Below, piece by piece: positions 35,054-43,377 of a stretch of DNA of 64,000 nt. Each line of letters opens with the position of its first letter. Positions within the stretch are counted from its first letter, which is position 1. The DNA comes from Mucilaginibacter gracilis (GTDB lineage: Bacteria > Bacteroidota > Bacteroidia > Sphingobacteriales > Sphingobacteriaceae): the NCBI RefSeq assembly GCF_003633615.1, contig NZ_RBKU01000001.1, positions 620,001 to 684,000 of the forward strand, in the 5' to 3' direction. The notes beneath the pieces are model-generated. The model worked only from the letters and a program-made list of their open reading frames with translations. It had not been told where the DNA came from and searched no databases. The translations under genes and the position numbers were made by a program.

Positions 35054-36025
35054 CTACCTGCTGATTCCATGACTTTGATCTTGTTCCTCACCCTTTCTCT
35101 TTTTGCGCCGGTAAGCGTCATCCGGTTCGGGGGTAATCCCCCCTGGCAACTGTTCAAATAATTGTAAAGCTTCCTGCAAAAAACTGGTCTGCGGCTCTTT
35201 GTGAATGATGGTTGGCTCTTTGCCCTGTAGTTCATCAATGACCTGCCTTAACTGATCGGCTAACTTGGCTGGCTTCGCCTGAGTTTGTTGTTGCTGTACC
35301 TGCTCCTGTATTGCTTTGCTTAATTTGCCATAGCTTAAACTGCGGTCGATTTCTGAACCTTTAAACTTATACTTGCCCTTACTGAAACTGATACCCTGTA
35401 TCTCCAAAGTGCCGCTTTTGTATTTAAACTGCATCCCGATACCCTGTTTAGCCAGTTCGTGTTTAAGTTGAACCATATTGCTCACTTTTTTACTGGCTGC
35501 TTTTATGGTATCATGCAGTTCATATTTCAGCTTGTCTATCCCTTTTAATTGCGGACGGTTAACCTTTTGCTTACCCTGTCCGATGTGCATCCCGTGTTTT
35601 AAGGTTAGTTCTTTGCTGATCTTAATATTTTTAAGGTGCTGAAAATTGTCGGCTATCGTCTTTCCATTATTATTTACCCGGTTATAAACGATATGTATGT
35701 GCGGATGCGCCCGGTCTTTGTGTTTGACAATCAATACCTGTGTGTCCTGTATTTTCATTTTTTGCAGGTACTCTTTGGCTATGCTGACCATTTTTTCGTC
35801 GTTCAACTTTTCTTTGTCCTCCGGACTCCAGCTCAAAGCAATATGTCCAACCGCCTGACCTAAACCGGGGTTCATTTTCCGTTGCATATTAAAATCGTCT
35901 ATGGTGTGCGCAATCTTATCGATGCGCACGCCATCCGAATAAAGTATGGCCGCATCTTTTTTCAGGATGTTATACTCGATACAGCCGCCGAAGCTTTTGC
36001 CGGGTTTAGGTATCTTTCCGATCAT
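35054..36025 (-). CDS. relaxase/mobilisation nuclease
   Basis: The 323-residue protein matches Bacteroidota MobP-like relaxases: MIGKIPKPGKSFGGCIEYNI at the N-terminus with the probable catalytic Tyr18, and the metal-binding three-His motif HPHIH (107-111) in RAHPHIHIVYNRV. A Gln-rich C-terminus follows. Relaxases nick oriT and pilot single-stranded DNA to a recipient. The start overlaps the mobC-like gene by 20 bp, implying translational coupling. Confidence 0.92.
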   Translation of the reverse strand: MIGKIPKPGKSFGGCIEYNILKKDAAILYSDGVRIDKIAHTIDDFNMQRKMNPGLGQAVGHIALSWSPEDKEKLNDEKMVSIAKEYLQKMKIQDTQVLIVKHKDRAHPHIHIVYNRVNNNGKTIADNFQHLKNIKISKELTLKHGMHIGQGKQKVNRPQLKGIDKLKYELHDTIKAASKKVSNMVQLKHELAKQGIGMQFKYKSGTLEIQGISFSKGKYKFKGSEIDRSLSYGKLSKAIQEQVQQQQTQAKPAKLADQLRQVIDELQGKEPTIIHKEPQTSFLQEALQLFEQLPGGITPEPDDAYRRKKRKGEEQDQSHGISR

Positions 36026-36404
36026 CGCTATTGAAATATTTCAATGCCTGGTCAATCTCTACCATCAGCCCATCGCATTTACGGGCAACCGTTAAAAGAC
36101 CGTCCCGGTGCGCCAATTTGGTTAGTTGGTTCAAGTTATTGGCCATTCCCGCGAGCATCCGCATGATCTGTAAATCTTCCGGTTTTAACCGGGCGATAAC
36201 CCGCGCGGCTTTAGCCGCCGCCCTGAACCAATCGCTGATTTTCATACCCGCTTCTTTGGCTCTTGAGGCTATCATAAAATGCTCGGTGGCGGTTAGCCTG
36301 ACCTTGATATGCACTTCCCGTCTGACGTTAATTTTCGGTCTGCCACCCTTATGTTTCGGTTTGCCTGTAACTGGCATTGCCGTTGTTTTTACTCCTAATT
36401 CCAT
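36006..36404 (-). CDS. mobC: MobC-like relaxosome accessory protein
   Basis: The 132-residue protein has a basic N-terminus (KHKGGRPKINVRREVHIKVR), a ribbon-helix-helix-like segment (LTATEHFMIASRAKEAGMKISDWFR) and the MobC-family ending around MRMLAGMANNLNQLTKLA. It binds oriT DNA and assists the relaxase. The hairpin-rich region just upstream is the expected oriT. Confidence 0.88.
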   Translation of the reverse strand: MELGVKTTAMPVTGKPKHKGGRPKINVRREVHIKVRLTATEHFMIASRAKEAGMKISDWFRAAAKAARVIARLKPEDLQIMRMLAGMANNLNQLTKLAHRDGLLTVARKCDGLMVEIDQALKYFNSDDRKDT

Positions 36405-36480
36405 ACGCTATAATCTGTCTTTATCAAGCCTATTTTCTGTCTTTCCCTTTTTGCAACCAACGGGCGCAAAAAGCAAGTTT

Positions 36481-36681
36481 GCCGTTCAGCCGTAGGCTGC
36501 AACGGAGTTTTTGGGTACCAAAAACACAAACTTGCTTCCTATCGGCAAATGCCTTTGGTTAACGGCCTCCGGCCGGTATAGACAACTATACAGCTATACC
36601 GCAAGCGGTATGCTGTGCCGCCTTTTTACCAAAGCTTCGCTTTGTGTTTTACTCGTTGCCTATCCGATGCTTCGCATCGGA
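36481..36681. other. putative oriT: cluster of hairpins upstream of mobC
   Basis: Within 200 bp there are CCGTT-CAGCC/GGCTG-c-AACGG (36482-36505), near-palindromic TTTTTGGGTACCAAAAA, GGCC-tcc-GGCC (36564-36574), ATACCGC/GCGGTAT inside CAGC/GCTG (36591-36615), CAAAGC-ttc-GCTTTG (36630-36644) and CCGATGC-ttc-GCATCGG (36664-36680). No protein explains the stretch. Transfer origins typically lie next to mobC and carry several inverted repeats beside the nick site. The exact nic site is not identifiable by eye. Confidence 0.6.
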
Positions 36682-36801
36682 GTTGTCTTCTCTGACCTCA
36701 TCCGCTGTTGTCTTCCAATGGCTTTTTACTCGCCCTTAACACGATAAACCTAATGCCATGACTATAGGTGAATCCTGCAATTATCATCCTTGTCATGAGC
36801 C

Positions 36802-37152
36802 TTAAATTGACTTGGTTTTCTTTTCGCTAAGGCTAAATTTCGAGGTGGCCTCGTCCTTGATTTCCTCTGCCGTTCTTTTACGGCCAGACTTAATCCATTC
36901 AGTCAATTCGGACCGGTAGAAATAAAGGCGCTTCCCGCGCTTATTAACAGGGAGTTCTTTACGGCATACTTTGCTGTAAACGGTCGGGACAGCAAGGTCT
37001 AAAAATATTGCAGCCTTGGCAACGGGCATAATTTCGTCCTGCCCCATCGGCTGCTCCTGCCGCTGAAGTAAAAGCTGTTCGATGTTATCCAGCTTATCCT
37101 GTATTCTACTTACCGCCTCGGGTAACTGGTCAAATGTGAGTGTGTCTTTCAT
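36802..37152 (-). CDS. helix-turn-helix (HTH_17/excisionase-like) DNA-binding protein
   Basis: The 116-residue protein has an N-terminal coiled-coil (VSRIQDKLDNIEQLLLQRQ) and a MerR/excisionase-type HTH (MPVAKAAIFLDLAVPTVYSK, then RKELPVNKRGKRLYFYRSEL). Such proteins are common in Bacteroidota mobile elements, where they control excision or transfer genes. It lies between the putative oriT and a gene of unknown function. Confidence 0.85.
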   Translation of the reverse strand: MKDTLTFDQLPEAVSRIQDKLDNIEQLLLQRQEQPMGQDEIMPVAKAAIFLDLAVPTVYSKVCRKELPVNKRGKRLYFYRSELTEWIKSGRKRTAEEIKDEATSKFSLSEKKTKSI

Positions 37153-37251
37153 TGCGCATTAATTTTGTTTAATGCTGCAATTGTAAGTGCTTGTTTTGCA
37201 GTGTTACAAGGGGGTAAACCGTAACCCTGCGCTTACCCCCTCATTTTTTTG

Positions 37252-38355
37252 CTATTTTTTGTTACGGGGAGTAGGCAGGATGAAAAACTGAGCTTCCTTT
37301 TGCTCAATTTTCAGGATGGGAGATTTGCATGGACGGGTATTTTCTGACATTAGGCCGGACAAATAACCCTCTGGCAATTCCCTGGGTTCAGACTGTTGGG
37401 ATAGGTACATGAACTTCGGGGCGATCCATTTTTCCAGGTCGGACTTCCGGCAACCGACAATCAGGTTAGCATCATAGAGTTGTTTAAAGGCATCGGCCAG
37501 TTGGGTTGCAAAGCCACGGAATACCAAAGGGGCAGTGGGTGCCTCATCATATAGTAACAGCTTTTCAAGTGCAGCGTGATCTTCAGGAACAAAATAGGCT
37601 TTTAATAAATCAAACAGTTGCACGGCTGCCCCATGTTTAAAGGTCGGATAGTAGCCCACTATTTTTGCAATGGCTGCCTGTTCTTCGCTTAGTTCTGGTT
37701 GGTAGGTAGTTTCCTGTACTACTATTGCCGGTTCGTTTACTTCTTTCGCTTCGTTAGTATTTTCGATTTCTGCCGGAGCTTCTTCAACCTTTGCCGCTTC
37801 CTGCCCCGGTAGTTGGGCATTCATCCTTTTTTTAAAATCAACCTCGGTTATCTTCGGCTTAATAAAATTTTCTGCAGCATAGATCAGCTCCATTAAAAAC
37901 TTTTCCCGAAGCTTGACAGAATCGCCCAGGTCTTCCGCAAACTTCGCGGTTACTTCTATATCAGCACTGTCAGATTGCAGATTGTTGACAATAAATAAAT
38001 ATTCAAGTCGGACAGAAATTATAAAGGAGCGGTGATAAACCAAATTCATCTCCGAATAATGCTGGTTGTAATTTGTCCAAAATTCCTTAAAGCGGTTGCG
38101 GACTTTAGATAATTCTGCCAGTTGGAGCAAAATAAGGTCTTTGTTTAAGATTAGCAGGTCTAAAAAGGCCATATCTTTTAATACCCTTAGTTCGCTTCTG
38201 TAGGAAAAGGAATCGTAATATTGGGTTTCGTAGGTCAGATCATAAGTTTTAACATGCTTCTTTTCATTCGTTCCCCATTCCAGTTGAATATCATCCTCAA
38301 TAACACGTAGGTCGAATGTTTGGATGCGGATTAGAAATTCTTTTAGATGCTGCAT
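37252..38355 (-). CDS. hypothetical mobile-element protein
   Basis: The 367-residue soluble protein has an N-terminal helical region (HLKEFLIRIQTFDLRVIEDD), an Ala/Glu-rich linker around residue 200 and a C-terminal helical domain ending near ANLIVGCRKSDLEKWIAPKF. It resembles cargo genes seen beside HTH/mob modules but I cannot name a family. RteC-like regulation is one possibility with weak support. Confidence 0.65.
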   Translation of the reverse strand: MQHLKEFLIRIQTFDLRVIEDDIQLEWGTNEKKHVKTYDLTYETQYYDSFSYRSELRVLKDMAFLDLLILNKDLILLQLAELSKVRNRFKEFWTNYNQHYSEMNLVYHRSFIISVRLEYLFIVNNLQSDSADIEVTAKFAEDLGDSVKLREKFLMELIYAAENFIKPKITEVDFKKRMNAQLPGQEAAKVEEAPAEIENTNEAKEVNEPAIVVQETTYQPELSEEQAAIAKIVGYYPTFKHGAAVQLFDLLKAYFVPEDHAALEKLLLYDEAPTAPLVFRGFATQLADAFKQLYDANLIVGCRKSDLEKWIAPKFMYLSQQSEPRELPEGYLSGLMSENTRPCKSPILKIEQKEAQFFILPTPRNKK

Positions 38356-38523
38356 AATTTGGTGGTAATGAAATCAAGCCTTTTACTATAGTCAGATTCC
38401 TTTAAAAAACGCAACCATGCGATTTAAAAGTATAGACAACCCAACTAAAATCAGCTATCATAAGCCTAAAACCTGTATAAAAACAAAGTTATGCAAAATG
38501 CCGTTTGTATCTGTTTTGATTTT

Positions 38524-38545
38524 TTTTCTGCAAATTTTCTGCAAA
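38524..38545. repeat. 11-bp tandem repeat (TTTTCTGCAAA x2)
   Basis: Two perfect copies, identical to the pair at 20224-20245, followed by an A-run and a hairpin. Probable element-end recombinase site. Confidence 0.65.
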
Positions 38546-38575
38546 TAAAAAAGCCCCACTTGCCGAAGTGGGGCT
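38546..38575 (-). terminator. rho-independent terminator at mobile-element end
   Basis: A perfect 10-bp stem AGCCCCACTT/AAGTGGGGCT with loop GCCG (38552-38575) is followed by six T on the minus strand. The order tandem repeat, A-run, hairpin, then TTGATTT and GCTCC parallels the tRNA-Asn scar at 20.0 kb. Confidence 0.8.
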
Positions 38576-38597
38576 AACTTGTTGATTTACAAGCTCC

Positions 38598-38647
38598 CCA
38601 GACTGGACATAATTCGAACCGTTTTGTCGAACAATTGATGCTTTTGA
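38598..38647. repeat. 50-bp direct repeat, copy 1
   Basis: It starts CCAGACTGGACATAATTCGA and ends GATGCTTTTGA. It matches 46872-46921 at 47 of 50 positions, in the same orientation. Copy 2 lies inside the 5' end of a coding sequence, whereas here only non-coding sequence flanks it, so this copy is the derived one. Confidence 0.85.
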
Positions 38648-38826
38648 ACCAACTATAAGTTGTCTAAACGAAATTCGATTCCTCTACGAACTACAAAAAA
38701 TCAATTGAAAATCTTATTTTTTCAAATCGTCGCTCTCTCATAAGCTGCATTAGTTATAACAAAGGAGTTATTATCTCACTTCATCAGCTAATACCATCAC
38801 CAACATATCTGTTAAATACATTCGAT

Positions 38827-39048
38827 TTATTTTTGTGAAGTTATTTTTCGAAAGCGGATGTTTCTAACACGATCGCCTGATAATTTAAAGCCTAAATTTT
38901 GCCCTTGATTGTCTATTTGAAAGTCTAACATTCCCATATCGCTCTTAAATTCATTTTGGAATTCCTTAACGGGATTAAGTTCAAAATCGCCGCGACGGAA
39001 ATGATGAATCATTAATTTTCCATTCAAATTATAGATGTTATACAGCTT
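38827..39048 (-). pseudogene. C-terminal fragment resembling a serine-hydrolase tail domain
   Basis: About 72 residues (from LYNIYNLNGKLMIHHF to FKLSGDRVRNIRFRKI) have the beta-rich tail found after beta-lactamase-type serine hydrolases. There is no catalytic domain. It is joined out of frame to the truncated AraC gene near 39045. Confidence 0.55.
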
Positions 39049-39757
39049 TAAAGGTCCGGGTAAAATGCGCCTGATCTGCAAAACCACAGGTATAGGCTAT
39101 TTCAGTTAACAGCGTAGGAGTATTTTTAAGTAGCCGCAATGCTTTATCTACCTTAATGCGATTAATGTAGTTACCCAATGTAGAAGAAAAATATAGCGGA
39201 AAATATCGCGATATGGTAACGGGGTGAACACCCAGCCTCGTCGAAAGATCAGTTAGATGAAGCGGTTTGTCCCATTCATCTTCTAACAAATCACGCAAAC
39301 GTTCGGCCCATTGCGGCATGCTTTTACCGGCTTGGGTTTTTATTTTACCTGCCGGGTTAAAAAGCTTGTACAATAACAATTCCGCGGATGCAATTGCATG
39401 AGGGCTCGATGGATCGTCCAAATCATGGTAAAGCTTAATCAGTGTAATTTTAGTGGATAAAATTTGCGGTATAGTTTTTAACAAGTGCTCCTCTGTATTA
39501 TTCATCCGGTTCATAAAATCCGCGCTTAGGTCAATGTTTATTTTTCGGGTATCATCACTATAATCATTGCAGCGATGCATTTCGCCTGCTGGAATAAACT
39601 TCACATCGCCAGGAACCCGCTTGCAATTTTTACCAAACAGATCTTCTTTGTGACAGCCATTTAATAACAAACTGAGGCTCGCATTCTGATGAGCATGCCA
39701 ATCTTCGAAACCGGCGTTCCCGGTATAGCGTGTTAACGCTACATGGCATCCGCTCAC
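39038..39757 (-). pseudogene. AraC-family regulator truncated at its C-terminus
   Basis: The 239-residue protein has an AraC-type cupin sensor (HAHQNASLSLLLNG, VPGDVKFIPAGEMHRC) and both HTH motifs (LHLTDLSTRLGVHPVTISRY and LTEIAYTCGFADQAHFTRTF). It then stops after three residues instead of the usual ~15-residue end with the P-x-x-(F/Y) motif. The sequence changes into a serine-hydrolase tail fragment at that point. Start assigned to GTG 39757, just after an in-frame stop, so the N-terminus may also be clipped. Confidence 0.75.
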
Positions 39758-40188
39758 TTCCTTGTAAGCTTATTGATGCCTAAAAAAGTATCTAACGGTT
39801 TAATCATTGATGGCCGGTTATAAAACAAACGTTTGTTAGAGTAATTTCTATTACATGTGTTACATTAAAAAGCCCCGAAAGAAAGGTGGTGGTGATTCCC
39901 CAAAGCCCATTTAATAAGTTAACCATTACCAGCAAGAAGAGTGAGCGAGATCGCTTATAGTCTCGGTTTCGAACATGTGCCATACCTGCTTCGTGACAAT
40001 ACAGTGCAGGATGGTTGAATAACGAGTAAACTTTATATTTTAAAATTACTACCGTAATGATTTTGCACATTTATTTTTTATGCTAAATGGTTTTAAACAG
40101 TTGATGACAGTTACTTAAAAACGATTATATACTTTTAAACTAACTTTTATAAAAGCCTAACATACCACACTTATTTACAGCAATTATA
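39758..40188. other. gap with AraC debris
   Basis: No intact gene is present. It contains the AraC C-terminal scrap at 39941 and the promoter region of the GH3 pseudogene. Confidence 0.5.
39941..40018 (+). pseudogene. AraC second-HTH scrap
   Basis: A 25-codon stretch reads VSEIAYSLGFEHVPYLLR, the second recognition helix of AraC regulators, then runs into a stop. There is no upstream AraC sequence. A remnant of a different AraC gene from the one at 39038, since it is on the opposite strand. Confidence 0.55.
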
Positions 40189-42699
40189 ATGAGAATACCC
40201 GCCCTTTTTTTTACCTGTTTTTTTATACACATAGCTTGTTTTGGGCAATCACAATCACTTATGGGTAGCAAGAGCCAGGAAGAACTACATGTAGATAAAA
40301 TATTAAAACAACTTACCTTACAGGAAAAGATAGGCTTGTGTGCGGGCGCTTTTCCTGAATTTGGGCTTAGTGGAATAAAAAGGCTGAATATACCAACCGT
40401 TAAATGCACCGACGGGCCACGAGGGCCAAACCAAAATGGCAATTCTACTGCTTTTCCCTGCGGCCTGGCCTTTGGCGCCTCCTGGAACCCCGAACTAGTT
40501 GAACAAGCAGGAAAGGTGATGGGCAATGAAACCCGGGCTAAAAAACTTAATGTTTTGTTTGGCCCGGCAGTTAACATTTTAAGAGATCCTCTAAATGGTC
40601 GTTTTTTTGAATACTATACGGAAGACCCGCTTTTGAACAGCGAAATTGCGGTAGCCAATATAAAGGGCATTCAGAGCGAAGGTGTTGCTGCCTGCCTTAA
40701 GCATTACGCCTGTAATAACCGCGAAAACAATCGCAACTTTTATATGTCGATGGTTGATGAACGAACACTAAACGAGATATACCTGCCGGCTTTTAAGGCC
40801 GGGGTACAAAAAGGTAAAGTTTGGACTATTATGACATCGGCAAATGGTGTTAACGGCGAATTTGTAAGCGACAGCAAAAAAATGCTGACCGAAATTTTAA
40901 AAAATGGATGGGGATATGACGGGTTGGTAATGACCGACTTTTTGCAAACCCGCTCGACCGAAAAGGCTGCTTTAGCTGGCTTGGATGTATCTATGCCAGG
41001 TGGTAGTTTTTGCGGTTTTGGCGGTGCCCTGGCAGACGCGGTGAAAGCAGGCCGTGTGCCCGAAAGCGTTATTGACGACAAAGTTCGCCGCATACTCAGG
41101 ATCTATGACAGGTTAGGCGTATTAGACGGTAAGGATATGAGTATCGGTGCTAATCAAAATACGATTGAACACCAGGCAATTGCTCAAAAAGTGGCTGAAG
41201 AAGGTATGGTATTATTAAAAAATGATCGTAAACTATTGCCGCTAAACGCAAACCAGATCAAAAATGTTGTAGTAATAGGCCCCAATGCCGATAAAAGGTT
41301 TTGTTTAGGTGGTATGGGCGGCGGAAGCTCAACCATTTTGCCTCCTTATGAAATAACAGCCCTTCAAGGGCTTAAAAATATGTTGGGCAACAATAAGGTA
41401 AGTTATATCCCTTCTAACGAATTAGGCGGCTTTCAGTCAATTCCACAATCTGCTGTTGTTGGGCCGGATGGCACCCCGGGTTTTAAAAGTTCTTATTTTG
41501 GTACCGACCAGGAACACCCGGCAGTTAACCGAAAAGATTCTGTTTTAAGTTTTATGTGGGAAATGAAATCGCCTGACCCAAGGATTAAACCACAGGATTT
41601 CACCCATGCGCACTTTGAAGGGAAACTTATTGCTCCAATGGATGGCCGGTTCACCTTACGGCTAACTGCAGATGGCGTAGCCAAGATGTATCACGGTTTC
41701 AACAATGGCACCCAGATCGCTTTTGCCGACAGGAACCAGCTGCTTTCACCGGCATTTGCCTCTGTAGAGCTAAAAAAGGGGGAACCTTATGAACTTTCTA
41801 TAGATTACATAAAACAACCGGGCGATGCAGGTGTAAGGTTGGAATGGGAACTGCCCCAGATCTCTGATGATAAATGGGCGAAAATTACAGCGGCTGTTAA
41901 AAAAGCAGATGCAGTAATATTTGTGGGCGGGTTAGATTACACCTCGGATACCGAAGGCCGTGACCGGAACGACCTGGTTTTCCCGGGCTCGCAAGAAAAT
42001 TTAATTAATAAGTTATCGGCCATTAACAAAAATGTTGTGGCTGTACTAATCAACGGTTCTCCTATGGAATTAGGTGGCTGGTTGAAAAATGTTCCGGCTG
42101 TGTTAGAGGCATGATATCCTGGCATGAGCTGCGGAACCAGTATTTCAAACATTCTGTTAGGTAAAACAGCCCCATCCGGTAAACTACCATTCTCCTGGCC
42201 AAAAAAACTGGCAGACTGCCCTTCGCAAGTGTTCGGAACTGAAAACAATGACGTAGTAAATTATACAGACAGCTTAATGGTAGGTTACCGTTATTACGAC
42301 AGCAAAAATGTAGAACCCCAATTTCCGTTTGGTTACGGGCTGAGTTATACTACCTTTAAATATAATAACCTGCATATCAAATCGAACAGAAGTACTATTA
42401 GGGGATCTTTTTCAATAAAAAACACGGGTAACTTTAACGGTGCCGAAATTGCCGAGGTTTATGTTAGGCCTTTGCACCCAAGCGTGTACAGGCCAATACA
42501 TGAGTTGAAATATTTCAAGAAGATCACTATAAATAAAAATGGCTCCGGTAAAGTAGATTTTGAATTAGGTGCTGATGCATTTTCATGTTATAATGTTAAA
42601 ACCGGCAGTTGGCAATTAGATCCGGGTGAATATGAGATACAAATAGGTTCATCATCCCGCGATATAAGGTTGAAAACTTTAGTACAAGTGCGAAATTAA
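40189..42699 (+). pseudogene. GH3 beta-glucosidase with PA14 insert, interrupted by Trp to TGA
   Basis: The sequence reads as a secreted protein of about 836 codons: signal peptide (to ACFGQ), GH3 N-domain with CTDGPRGPNQNG, KHYACNNRE and the nucleophile Asp ~250 in DGLVMTDF, a PA14 insert (~420-565) and the GH3 C-domain. A fibronectin-like tail (GAEIAEVYVRPLHP) ends it. In the conserved AWYPGM motif the Trp codon is TGA at 42112-42114, with the frame open on both sides. The product would stop at residue 641 without the C-terminal part of the active site. Likely a recent loss. Confidence 0.9.
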
Positions 42700-42829
42700 A
42701 TTTGGTATTACTTTTACTATACGTTCTCTTAGAGCAGGTAATTACGTGCCAATACCAATCTAAAATTAATATATCACTTGCTAAAAAATTGATGATAAAA
42801 ACTCGTGAAGTATTTTATTAATGATTTGA

Positions 42830-43377
42830 AACATCATATTGTTTAGCGATATCCACGCGAATCTGCCGGCCTTGGAGGCTTTTTTCAAAAGTGTTGAGAA
42901 TAAAAACTTGGAAATGCCGCGGCTGATGGCACTGAGGCATTCCAGGAAGAAAGTGAAATAAGCCGATCTTCTTACCTATGTACAAATTCCCTATTGGGTG
43001 ATGAACAACGCAAATTATTACGTAACCTGCCTTTACATATAAAGTTGGAACTACTATTCGGGGATAAAATAGTAAAGCTATTACTTGAACATGGAAGTGC
43101 AACCAGTATAGATGAGTTATTAAATGAAAATACTAATGAAGATTATTTATTTGACATGATGCAAAAGGCAGACGCCGACATTATGTGTTTTGGACATACT
43201 CATCAACCTTATCATAAAACATTAAAAAGAAAAGGAACTGATATTATTGTCGAAAAGTACGCCATTAATATTGGATCAATTGGAAAACCCAAAGATAGGG
43301 ACCCAAGGGGTTGTTATTTAATTTTTAAATTAAATGAGCCTGAGTATAAGGCTGTTTTAGTTTGTAAAAGCTGGTAG
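42830..43377 (+). pseudogene. YfcE-like metallophosphoesterase with internal deletion
   Basis: The beginning (SDIHANLPALEAFFKSVENK, 42845 on) and the end (MCFGHTHQPYHKTL and INIGSIGKPKDRDPRGCYLI, to 43377) of a YfcE/MPP protein are present in different frames. The central GDxx and GNHD motifs are missing. The intact parent would be about 240 residues. It converges on the histidine kinase with a 21-bp overlap. Confidence 0.75.

Larger units (their letters stand above)
38356..38826. other. non-coding element-end region
   Basis: No gene is recognised here. It holds the tandem repeat and terminator at 38524-38575 and the 50-bp direct repeat at 38598-38647. Confidence 0.6.

Noticed and set aside
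36481..36681. CRISPR-like or REP-like repeat array
   Set aside because: The inverted repeats differ in sequence and spacing and there are no identical direct repeats or spacers.
38590..38647. GCTCC...TTCGAACC resembling a tRNA 3' end, as at 20.07 kb
   Set aside because: The 5-bp arms around TTCGAAT do not pair and the homologous copy at 46.87 kb is protein-coding, so it is not a tRNA remnant.
40189..42699. TGA read as tryptophan (alternative code)
   Set aside because: Neighbouring genes use TGG for Trp and TGA as a normal stop, for example in metN; a point mutation is simpler.
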